Assembly: GCA_018712705.1 (NCBI GenBank)
Contig: DVGM01000041.1
Coordinates: 1 to 38,423, forward strand
DNA: 38,423 nucleotides
DNA from: Aphodousia faecalis
GTDB taxonomy: Bacteria > Pseudomonadota > Gammaproteobacteria > Burkholderiales > Burkholderiaceae_F
Reading direction: 5' to 3'
This document shows positions 32,373 to 38,423 of this stretch, piece by piece; the first letter of the stretch is position 1; every line of letters begins with the position of its first letter. The notes under the pieces are model-generated. The model was given only the letters and a program-made list of their open reading frames with translations, searched no databases and was not told the origin of the DNA. The translations under genes and the position numbers were made by a program.

Positions 32373-32390
32373 AAGCCACAGGCGTTTAAA
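32355..32390. terminator. Long hairpin between convergent genes
   Basis: A perfect 12-bp repeat, TTTAAACGCCTG (32355-32366) and CAGGCGTTTAAA (32379-32390), with an inner GGCT/AGCC pairing, spans the metallophosphoesterase stop. It ends 6 bp before the stop of the convergent AI-2E gene. The T/A-rich arm ends suggest a bidirectional terminator, although no long T-run follows. Confidence 0.6.
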
Positions 32391-32395
32391 AGAGA

Positions 32396-33607
32396 TCATT
32401 TGTGTTTGCCGTTGGGAAAGCTCTTCGGATGATTTCGGCGTGGCGCCGTTTTGTTGGTTTTGACTGACGGGGTGATTGTCTTTTTCACTTCCGGCGCCTT
32501 ATGAGCTAGTTCCTCATCATCGAATTTCGGCATGGCAAACGTGATAGAAACGTCTTTGGCAATGCGCTTGCGTGCCTTTTGCGATAGCCACGTTTTCACC
32601 ATGGCAACGCCCACAGCCAGTAACACCGGACCCAAAATAAGACCTAAGAAACCGAAGGCTATCACACCGCCGAACACACCAAGAAATACGAGCGACAAAG
32701 GTAGCGGCGTACCTCTGGCGATCAATAGCGGCTTTAAGAAGTTATCAACGCTTGCCACCACCAAAGTACCCCAGGCAACCATGAATAGCGCCAGGCCGAT
32801 TTCTCCTTGGGCGTACAACCAGATAGCGACCGGACCCCAGACCAAAGGCGGACCAATTGGCACAACGGACAGAATGAAAACCGCCACGGACAAAAGCAGA
32901 GTGCCGGGAGCGCCGACAATAATAAAGCCGATACAGGCGGCAAGACTTTGTCCGGCAGCCGTTCCCACGATGCCATAAACCACACTTCGGGTGGTGCTCA
33001 CAAGAATGTGGGAAAGTTCGTTACTGAGATCACCGGAGACTTTTTCCAGAAAATCGTTGGCCCGATTGGCAAGTGTGTCACCGTCTCTATAAAAGAAAAA
33101 GGCGATGAAAGCAACGAGAGCCATTTGAACAAGCCCATTGCCTAATGAAAGAGCGATGGTAAAGACTTCGCGCGTGATCGGGTCAATCATCTTACGCATG
33201 AGATCGGCCAAGGCTTGCGGTTGGAAAACAATCGCCATTTGACTGTAGAGCCAAGTACCGATGACAGGGATTTCTTTAAGCCACAAAGGGGCGCTGATTG
33301 TGCGGATATACTCGGTAATTCCGGAAATCGCCGACGGCAGTTGCTGAGCAACGGCTGCCGACAGGAACATCATCGGGATAATCAAGCACACGACAAGCAG
33401 CGTCACCATCAAAAATGCAGCTGGTGTCGGTCTGTTGCCCATATTGGTTTTAAAACGCGCAAACAAGGGCCAACTGACCACGGTAACAATAGCGGCAATG
33501 GTGATGGCTGTTAAAAAGGGTCTGACGACGAAATAACATCCGATCGCGATGGCGGATCCGAAAAGAATTCGGATCAGAATGTCGATGCGGTCTCTGAGGT
33601 TAACCAT
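32396..33607 (-). CDS. AI-2E/PerM family membrane permease (YdiK-like)
   Basis: This 403-aa integral membrane protein has the family architecture. Two N-terminal helices (ILFGSAIAIGCYFVVRPFLTA) and helices near residues 65-90 come first. A long extracytoplasmic/amphipathic part (about 90-150) follows, then a C-terminal helical bundle with the conserved FFYRDGD, SVVPIGPPLVWGPVAIWL and LVFLGVFGGVIAFGFLGLILGPVLLAV. A basic, disordered tail of about 55 residues follows. Members have been linked to autoinducer-2 export or Na+/H+ exchange, but the function is unsettled and naming it tqsA would be unsafe. It is monocistronic, divergent from the NUDIX gene. Confidence 0.88.
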   Translation of the reverse strand: MVNLRDRIDILIRILFGSAIAIGCYFVVRPFLTAITIAAIVTVVSWPLFARFKTNMGNRPTPAAFLMVTLLVVCLIIPMMFLSAAVAQQLPSAISGITEYIRTISAPLWLKEIPVIGTWLYSQMAIVFQPQALADLMRKMIDPITREVFTIALSLGNGLVQMALVAFIAFFFYRDGDTLANRANDFLEKVSGDLSNELSHILVSTTRSVVYGIVGTAAGQSLAACIGFIIVGAPGTLLLSVAVFILSVVPIGPPLVWGPVAIWLYAQGEIGLALFMVAWGTLVVASVDNFLKPLLIARGTPLPLSLVFLGVFGGVIAFGFLGLILGPVLLAVGVAMVKTWLSQKARKRIAKDVSITFAMPKFDDEELAHKAPEVKKTITPSVKTNKTAPRRNHPKSFPNGKHK

Positions 33608-33741
33608 TTGTTTTTGCTTTAAATCGGGCGAACAACACAGCCACTAGTCTAAACGAAAATTGTTTTGTTAGTGCAGGCTAGGGCAGTGCTGATTAAAATT
33701 TTCTTGTCCGTTGTCATAGTTTTTCAGAGGAATCTTCAGAC

Positions 33742-34326
33742 ATGCCCAAAGTAACCGACGAAATGATTGCCGCCGTTCGAGAAACAAAAACAAAGACAGA
33801 GCGGGTGTTTGACGGTAATTTTTTGCATATAGATCGTGACACGGTGACAACCGCGAGCGGTTTGGTTCGAAGCCGAGAATACATTCGTCATCCTGGTGCC
33901 TCGGTCATTATCGCCTTATTTGACGATGAAACGATACTTATGGAATTTCAGTGGCGTCAGCCCTGCGAAAAGGCATTCTGGGAGTTGCCTGCTGGGAAAC
34001 TCGATCCCAATGAAAAAGCCTCGGTTTGCGCCAGACGCGAACTTGAAGAAGAAACGGGTTATCAGGCTGATCAATGGTATTACCTCGGACGCATCCATAA
34101 TGCGATCGGGTACTCGGACGAGCATCTTGAGTTTTTCTTAGCCAAGGGGCTAAAGGCTGGTGATCGTCATCTTGATGAAGGGGAATGTCTGGAAGTGTAT
34201 CGGCTGCCGTTTAAAGAAGTCAAAGAGATGACGCTTAACGGGGATATCACTGACGTAAAGACGATTATCGGGGTATTTTGGCTGGAAAAATACCTCAAAG
34301 GTGAAATGGCCGTCCAGGCTTGCTAA
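33742..34326 (+). CDS. NUDIX hydrolase, ADP-ribose pyrophosphatase-like
   Basis: This 194-aa protein has a complete Nudix box at residues 85-107: G-x5-E-x7-REL-EE-TG-Y (GKLDPNEKASVCARRE, then LEEETGY). It is preceded by FQWRQPCEKAFWELPAGKL, the pattern of NudF-type ADP-ribose diphosphatases, which dimerise by N-terminal swapping. Such enzymes split ADP-ribose into AMP and ribose-5-phosphate and clear NAD breakdown products. Other NDP-sugars are possible substrates. It is divergent from the AI-2E permease and followed by the hairpin-rich argG leader. Confidence 0.87.
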   Translation: MPKVTDEMIAAVRETKTKTERVFDGNFLHIDRDTVTTASGLVRSREYIRHPGASVIIALFDDETILMEFQWRQPCEKAFWELPAGKLDPNEKASVCARRELEEETGYQADQWYYLGRIHNAIGYSDEHLEFFLAKGLKAGDRHLDEGECLEVYRLPFKEVKEMTLNGDITDVKTIIGVFWLEKYLKGEMAVQAC

Positions 34327-34329
34327 CAC

Positions 34330-34398
34330 TCGACAAATTCCTGCTATTTGTCGACTATGGAAGAGTTTGAGATGGCTCAAACTTTTGCCTGTTCAGGC
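34330..34398 (+). promoter_or_regulatory. Three successive hairpins in the argG leader
   Basis: The repeats are TCGACAAAT (34330-34338) with ATTTGTCGA (34346-34354), AGTTTGAG (34364-34371) with CTCAAACT (34376-34383) followed by TTT, and GCCT-GTTC-AGGC (34387-34398). The middle one could be a weak terminator for the NUDIX gene. Together they could form an attenuation leader for argG, or the first could be an operator; the function is inferred. Confidence 0.5.
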
Positions 34399-34484
34399 GT
34401 TGCGATTTCCAATAAACTGAACCGACAGCTCCGCGGATTTGAGTGCGGGAGTAATAATTGATTCAAACTTTGAGACGAGGAATT

Positions 34485-35816
34485 ATGTCTGAAACCATTT
34501 TGCAAAAAGTGCCTGTTGGCGAAAAGGTCGGTATCGCTTTCTCCGGCGGTTTGGATACGTCCGCAGCGTTGCGTTGGATGAAGAAAAAGGGAGCGCTTCC
34601 CTATGCCTATACAGCCAACCTCGGTCAGCCCGATGAAGATGACTATGAAGCGATTCCTCGTCGAGCCATGAATTACGGTGCTGAGAAAGCCCGCTTGGTA
34701 GAATGTCGTCCTCAATTGGTGGCCGAAGGTATTGCGGCGATTCAATCCGGTGCTTTCCACATCACGACGGCCGGTCAAACGTACTTCAACACGACGCCTT
34801 TGGGCCGTGCCGTCACCGGTACGATGCTTGTGAACGCCATGCGTGAAGACGGCGTTCACATTTGGGGTGATGGTTCAACCTACAAGGGAAACGATATTGA
34901 ACGTTTCTACCGTTATGGTCTTTTGGCTAATCCTGAATTGAAGATCTACAAACCCTGGCTTGACCGTGACTTTATTAACGAATTGGGTGGCCGCGCTGAA
35001 ATGAGCGCTTTCTTGCAAGCCGAAGGTTTCGACTATCGTATGTCGGCAGAAAAGGCCTACTCCACGGACTCTAATCTCTTGGGCGCAACGCACGAAGCCA
35101 AGCATTTGGAAAGTCTGCAAACAAGCATGAAGATCGTTAAACCCATCATGGGCGTGGCGTTCTGGGATCCGGCTGTTGAAATTAAGCCTGAAGTGGTGAC
35201 GGTGACCTTTGAAGAAGGTGTTCCTGTTGCTTTAAACGGCAAGAGTTTTGATGATCATGTCGCCCTTATGTATGAAGCCAACGCGATTGGCGGACGTCAC
35301 GGTTTGGGCATGAGCGATCAGATTGAAAACCGTATTATCGAAGCAAAAAGCCGCGGTGTTTATGAAGCCCCGGGGATGGCTCTGCTTCACATTGCTTACG
35401 AACGTTTGGTCTCCGGTATTCACAATGAAGATACGATTGAGCAATATCGCATCAACGGTATCCGTTTGGGCCGCTTGCTCTATCAAGGTCGTTGGTTTGA
35501 TTCTCAAGCAATCATGCTTCGTGAATCTGCCCAACGTTGGGTGGCTCGCGCCATCACCGGCACGGTGACGCTTGAATTGCGCCGCGGCAACGACTACACG
35601 ATTTTGGATACGGTCAGCCCGAACCTTACCTACGAACCCGAACGTCTGACAATGGAAAAGGGTGACTCGATGTTTACGGCCGAAGACCGTATCGGTCAAT
35701 TGACGATGCGCAATCTTGACATTGTTGACACGCGCGCCAAGCTTGGCATCTACGCTAAGAGCGGTTTGATTTCCGGCACAAGCGCTGTGGCCATGTTGGG
35801 TGGCAGCAAGAAATAG
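34485..35816 (+). CDS. argG: Argininosuccinate synthase
   Basis: ArgG condenses citrulline and aspartate with ATP, releasing AMP and PPi, in arginine synthesis. The 443-aa protein is of the E. coli subtype (SETILQKVPVGEKVGIAFSG). It has the N-type ATP pyrophosphatase P-loop SGGLDTSAAL, then TTAGQTYFNTTPLGRAVTGT, IWGDGSTYKGNDIERFYRYG and STDSNLLGATHEAK. I chose the ATG at 34485 (GAGGA upstream); an earlier in-frame TTG at 34458 has no Shine-Dalgarno and adds nine residues. Codon use is highly biased, suggesting strong expression. It is monocistronic, with its own leader and terminator. Confidence 0.97.
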   Translation: MSETILQKVPVGEKVGIAFSGGLDTSAALRWMKKKGALPYAYTANLGQPDEDDYEAIPRRAMNYGAEKARLVECRPQLVAEGIAAIQSGAFHITTAGQTYFNTTPLGRAVTGTMLVNAMREDGVHIWGDGSTYKGNDIERFYRYGLLANPELKIYKPWLDRDFINELGGRAEMSAFLQAEGFDYRMSAEKAYSTDSNLLGATHEAKHLESLQTSMKIVKPIMGVAFWDPAVEIKPEVVTVTFEEGVPVALNGKSFDDHVALMYEANAIGGRHGLGMSDQIENRIIEAKSRGVYEAPGMALLHIAYERLVSGIHNEDTIEQYRINGIRLGRLLYQGRWFDSQAIMLRESAQRWVARAITGTVTLELRRGNDYTILDTVSPNLTYEPERLTMEKGDSMFTAEDRIGQLTMRNLDIVDTRAKLGIYAKSGLISGTSAVAMLGGSKK

Positions 35817-35843
35817 TTCCTGACTATTGACTCAAGTTAGCAG

Positions 35844-35878
35844 CGGGTGAGGTTGAAAGGCTTCGCCCGTTGTTTTTT
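35844..35878 (+). terminator. Rho-independent terminator after argG
   Basis: CGGGTGAG (35844-35851) pairs with CTTCGCCCG (35861-35869, with G-T pairs), followed by a TTGTTTTTT tract, 28 bp after the argG stop. Confidence 0.78.
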
Positions 35879-35961
35879 AGGTGTCAAACAATCTCCGAAA
35901 GCGGTTCAAAAACCGCTAAAATTTCCGCCATTACGAAATTTTTGATCAAAGGCTCTTTTGC

Positions 35962-37218
35962 GTGAATTTACCTTTTGAATTCAGAATCGGGTGGAGGTAC
36001 ACCCGACAAGGCCGCCGAGGTCGCGGTAAAAACGGTTTTATATCTTTCATCTCCGTGATGAGTGTGGCTTCCATCGCTTTGGGGGTGATGGCGCTCATTG
36101 TGGTGCTTTCCGTCATGAACGGATTTCAAAAAGAAGTTCGTGATCGGATGCTCTCGGTTATTCCCCATATTGAAGTCGTGAGCTACGCAGGCTCAATCGA
36201 CAACTGGCAGGACACCGCTAAATTAGTGGCATCCAATCCCCATGTGTTGGGGGTGGCCCCTTATTCTTCCGGGCAAGGTCTTTTGAGCACTGGTTCAAGT
36301 GTGCGAGGGGTATTGCTTCGCGGTATTGATCCGGCAACCGAAAACAATGTTTCCGATATCGATAAACAAATGGCCTACGGCCACCTGGCTGATTTAAAAC
36401 CCGGTGAGTACGGCATCGTTTTAGGGCTTGATTTGGCCAGACTTTTGCGTTTAAGAATCGGCGATAAAGTCAATGTCATTATTCCTCAGGGGCGGGCAAC
36501 GCCAGCCGGAATTGTCCCGCGTATGAGGGCTTTCACACTAACGGGAGTATTTTCTTCCGGTCACTACGAATACGACAGCTCCATGGCGCTTCTTCATATT
36601 GAAGATGCGCAGGCACTTTTCCGGCAAACAGGCCCTGCCGGTCTTCGTGTTCGGGTCGATGACATGAATAAGGCTCCAGAAATTTCTTATGAAATCCTAA
36701 AAACCTTACCCGATACCTTTGCCGTAACCGATTGGAGTAAGCAAAATCGCACTTGGTTTGCCGCAGTTCAAGTCGAAAAGCGGATGATGGCCATCATTCT
36801 CTTTTTGATTGTCTTAGTGGGTGCCTTCGGATTGGTTTCCAGCATGGTGATGACTGTGACAGAAAAGCAATCCGATATCGCCATTTTGCGTACCTTAGGC
36901 GTATCTCCCTCTTCGATCATGACGATTTTTATGGTTCAAGGGGCGGTTGTCGGAATCGTTGGTGTTAGCTGCGGCGTCGTGCTTGGGCTGCTTTTAGCGT
37001 GCAACCTCGATGTGATTGTGCCTGCGATTGAGTCGCTTTTCGGTATTCAGTTCTTGCCCAAGGAAGTCTATTTCATTAGCTCCCTGCCTTCTGATCCGAG
37101 AGCAGGCGATATTGTTCCCATTGCGGCTTTCTCATTTATTTTGTCCCTGTTGGCGACGATTTATCCGAGTTGGCGGGCCGCACAAACAAAACCCGCGGAG
37201 GCTCTTCGCTATGAGTAA
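35962..37218 (+). CDS. lolC: Lipoprotein-releasing ABC transporter permease, LolC/LolE family
   Basis: This inner-membrane permease, with LolD, extracts outer-membrane lipoproteins and hands them to LolA. The 418-aa protein has the MacB-like layout. Helix 1 lies near residues 27-55 (FISVMSVASIALGVMALIVVLSVMNGF), a large periplasmic domain spans about 60-260, and three C-terminal helices follow (MMAIILFLIVLVGAFGLVSSMVM; SIMTIFMVQGAVVGIVGVSCGVVLGLLLA; the final AAFSFILSLLATIYP). The end, WRAAQTKPAEALRYE, is conserved. One permease gene is present, as in species with a single LolC/E homodimer (inference). The start is GTG. The end overlaps lolD by 8 bp. Confidence 0.95.
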   Translation: MNLPFEFRIGWRYTRQGRRGRGKNGFISFISVMSVASIALGVMALIVVLSVMNGFQKEVRDRMLSVIPHIEVVSYAGSIDNWQDTAKLVASNPHVLGVAPYSSGQGLLSTGSSVRGVLLRGIDPATENNVSDIDKQMAYGHLADLKPGEYGIVLGLDLARLLRLRIGDKVNVIIPQGRATPAGIVPRMRAFTLTGVFSSGHYEYDSSMALLHIEDAQALFRQTGPAGLRVRVDDMNKAPEISYEILKTLPDTFAVTDWSKQNRTWFAAVQVEKRMMAIILFLIVLVGAFGLVSSMVMTVTEKQSDIAILRTLGVSPSSIMTIFMVQGAVVGIVGVSCGVVLGLLLACNLDVIVPAIESLFGIQFLPKEVYFISSLPSDPRAGDIVPIAAFSFILSLLATIYPSWRAAQTKPAEALRYE

Positions 37219-37909
37219 TGAAAAAGCGTTTGTCATCGTTGCCCGAGGAGTCAAAAAGGCCTACCGTGAAGATGATCGCTCGGTGGAGGTTCTCAAGGGG
37301 GTTGATCTTGAGGTCAAGTCCGGGGAATTGCTGGCGGTGGTCGGCGCTTCGGGATCCGGTAAAAGCACACTGCTTCATGTTTTAGGCGGATTGGATTCAA
37401 TTGATGAGGGTGAAGTCACTGTCGCCGGTTTTTCGGTTCATTCGTTAAGTGAAGTGAAAAGAGGTGAGCTTCGGAATCAAAAATTGGGCTTTGTTTATCA
37501 GTTTCATCACCTTTTGCCTGAATTTACTGCGCTTGAAAATGTGGCCATGCCGTTAATTGTTCGTCGAGAACGGGATGATTTGGCCAAAAAGAAAGCCAAG
37601 GAAGTCCTGGAGTCTTTGGGGTTAGCCCATCGGCTTAATCACTTGCCCTCTCAAATGTCAGGGGGTGAGCGGCAGCGCTGTGCGATTGCTCGGGCGATGG
37701 TAACGGAGCCGGCCTGTATTTTGGCCGATGAACCGACGGGTAACTTGGACCGTCAAACCGCGGCCTCTGTTTTTGAAAGTTTGGTTTCTTTAGCAAGAAG
37801 TCATCAAACCGCTTGCGTGATTGTCACACACGATTTGGATTTGGCGGCTCAGTGTGATCGGGCCGTCACGATTGCCGATGGTGTGATCGTACAGGCTGAT
37901 AACGCATGA
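37211..37909 (+). CDS. lolD: Lipoprotein-releasing ABC transporter ATPase LolD
   Basis: This is the cytoplasmic ATPase that powers the LolC permease. The 232-aa protein has Walker A GASGSGKSTLLH, the Q-loop (FVYQFHHLLPEFTALENV, the LolD/MacB-type stretch), ABC signature MSGGERQRCAIARA, Walker B ACILADEPTGNLD and the H-loop VIVTHD. The ATG at 37211 (MSNEKAF) is used; the reading frame is open further upstream but only overlaps lolC in another frame. Its stop overlaps the tatD ATG (ATGA), so lolC, lolD and tatD are translationally coupled. Confidence 0.97.
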   Translation: MSNEKAFVIVARGVKKAYREDDRSVEVLKGVDLEVKSGELLAVVGASGSGKSTLLHVLGGLDSIDEGEVTVAGFSVHSLSEVKRGELRNQKLGFVYQFHHLLPEFTALENVAMPLIVRRERDDLAKKKAKEVLESLGLAHRLNHLPSQMSGGERQRCAIARAMVTEPACILADEPTGNLDRQTAASVFESLVSLARSHQTACVIVTHDLDLAAQCDRAVTIADGVIVQADNA

Positions 37910-38423
37910 TCATTGATACACATAATCACGTCGGACTTGCCCCGTTGGCGCAATCGCTTGAAGTGTTAGCTCAAAAGGCTAGCGCCATGGGTGTGGTCTG
38001 CGGCGTGATTACGGCAGGCGGCGTAGAGGATTTCGAGCGCGTGCGCCAAACCGCCCAAAAACTCAATTGGGGCTATTGTGTGGGTCTTCACCCCCTGTAT
38101 ATCCGAGAGAATTGGCAAGCTGACATCAAGGCGCTTTCTGCCTTTTTAGAGACACATCAAGACGATCCCCATTTAGTTGGAATCGGGGAGATTGGGTTGG
38201 ATTTCTACGTGGAGGGACTCGATCGGGATCGTCAGGAAGCGGTATTTAAAGAAGAACTTCAACTGGCTTTACGGTTTAATCTGCCGGTTTCGATTCACAG
38301 TCGCCGAGCACTTTATCGAGTTTTAGCATTGATGAAGGAATATCCGACAGTATCAGGCGTATTGCATGCTTTCGCAGGCTCTCTCGATGAGATGAAGCAA
38401 GCCGTTCGAAGAGGTCTTTACCT
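37906..38423 (+). CDS. tatD: TatD-family metal-dependent hydrolase/DNase, 5' part
   Basis: This gene runs off the window end; 172 codons are visible. The TIM-barrel metal site is clear: IDTHNH at the N-terminus (H-x-H), the GIGEIGLDFY segment (metal-bridging Glu), SIHSRRA (His) and LHAFAGS (His). TatD proteins have 3'-5' exonuclease activity on DNA; family members may act on other phosphoesters. It starts within the last bases of lolD (ATGA). In related betaproteobacteria a lolC-lolD-tatD run is often followed by comEC, which would lie outside this window. Confidence 0.93.
   Translation, partial: MIIDTHNHVGLAPLAQSLEVLAQKASAMGVVCGVITAGGVEDFERVRQTAQKLNWGYCVGLHPLYIRENWQADIKALSAFLETHQDDPHLVGIGEIGLDFYVEGLDRDRQEAVFKEELQLALRFNLPVSIHSRRALYRVLALMKEYPTVSGVLHAFAGSLDEMKQAVRRGLY

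Noticed and set aside
1..38423. Mobile elements, CRISPR arrays or a defence island
   Set aside because: No transposase, integrase, regularly spaced repeats, toxin-antitoxin pair or restriction gene was seen. The gene content is housekeeping; the only decay is the autotransporter relic.

Overview
This 38.4 kb window looks like core chromosome of a host-associated betaproteobacterium. The best guess is Burkholderiales, family Sutterellaceae (Parasutterella/Sutterella-like). The guess rests on proteobacterial-type DnaK/DnaJ, FdxA, a soluble RnfB, E. coli-type ArgG, a lolC-lolD-tatD order, a short CstA, an autotransporter barrel remnant, roughly 50% GC by eye, and an amino-acid/organic-acid rather than sugar flavour (asparaginase, Asp/Glu racemase, BrnQ, CstA). 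It is an inference from gene content, with no database search. I see no rRNA, tRNA, CRISPR array, IS element or prophage. Coding density is high, and nearly every intergenic gap holds a recognisable hairpin or terminator.

Layout, left to right. (1) 1-1839: 3' end of dnaK, then dnaJ, separated by two strong hairpins. (2) 1856-4543, minus strand: dinB, a TDT/TehA-family transporter, and a PAP2 phosphatase. (3) 4754-7720: brnQ and mntP (plus) meet an asparaginase (minus), with the last two stop codons overlapping. (4) 7908-9755: an aspartate/glutamate racemase divergent from the asparaginase, then rpsP and rimM. The usual trmD-rplS partners are missing, and the rpsP-rimM gap is long and structured. 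(5) 9769-12161, minus: an electron-transfer/DNA-repair operon fdxA-fpr-rnfB-nth. (6) 12272-18987, plus: pncB, an NhaD-type antiporter, a RhlE-type DEAD-box helicase, a RelA-type (p)ppGpp synthetase and a small two-helix membrane protein. (7) 19045-24272, minus: a frameshifted 5'-truncated autotransporter beta-barrel relic, cstA, a LysN-like aminotransferase and argH. (8) 24551-29147, plus: hemC-hemD, a manganese-type (family II) pyrophosphatase, nadE and glnB. (9) 29340-32372, plus: an unrecognised acidic protein with a hairpin-occluded start, a WYL regulator and a metallophosphoesterase. (10) 32396-33607, minus: AI-2E family permease; 33742-35816, plus: NUDIX hydrolase and argG behind a three-hairpin leader. 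(11) 35962-end: lolC-lolD-tatD with overlapping ends.

Themes. NAD and pyridine-nucleotide metabolism recurs (pncB, nadE, ADP-ribose-type NUDIX), and PncB, NadE and ArgG all release pyrophosphate that PpaC could remove. Arginine synthesis is represented by argG and argH at separate loci. Nitrogen status is linked through nadE-glnB and the asparagine/aspartate genes. The most notable observations are: NadE carries a shrunken N-terminal domain in which I cannot find the glutaminase catalytic triad, beside glnB; the uncharacterised gene at about 29.4 kb has its ribosome-binding site inside a perfect nested hairpin; the rpsP operon is broken up with a structured spacer; and an autotransporter barrel relic sits between two terminators. 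No confident new defence or mobile system was found.
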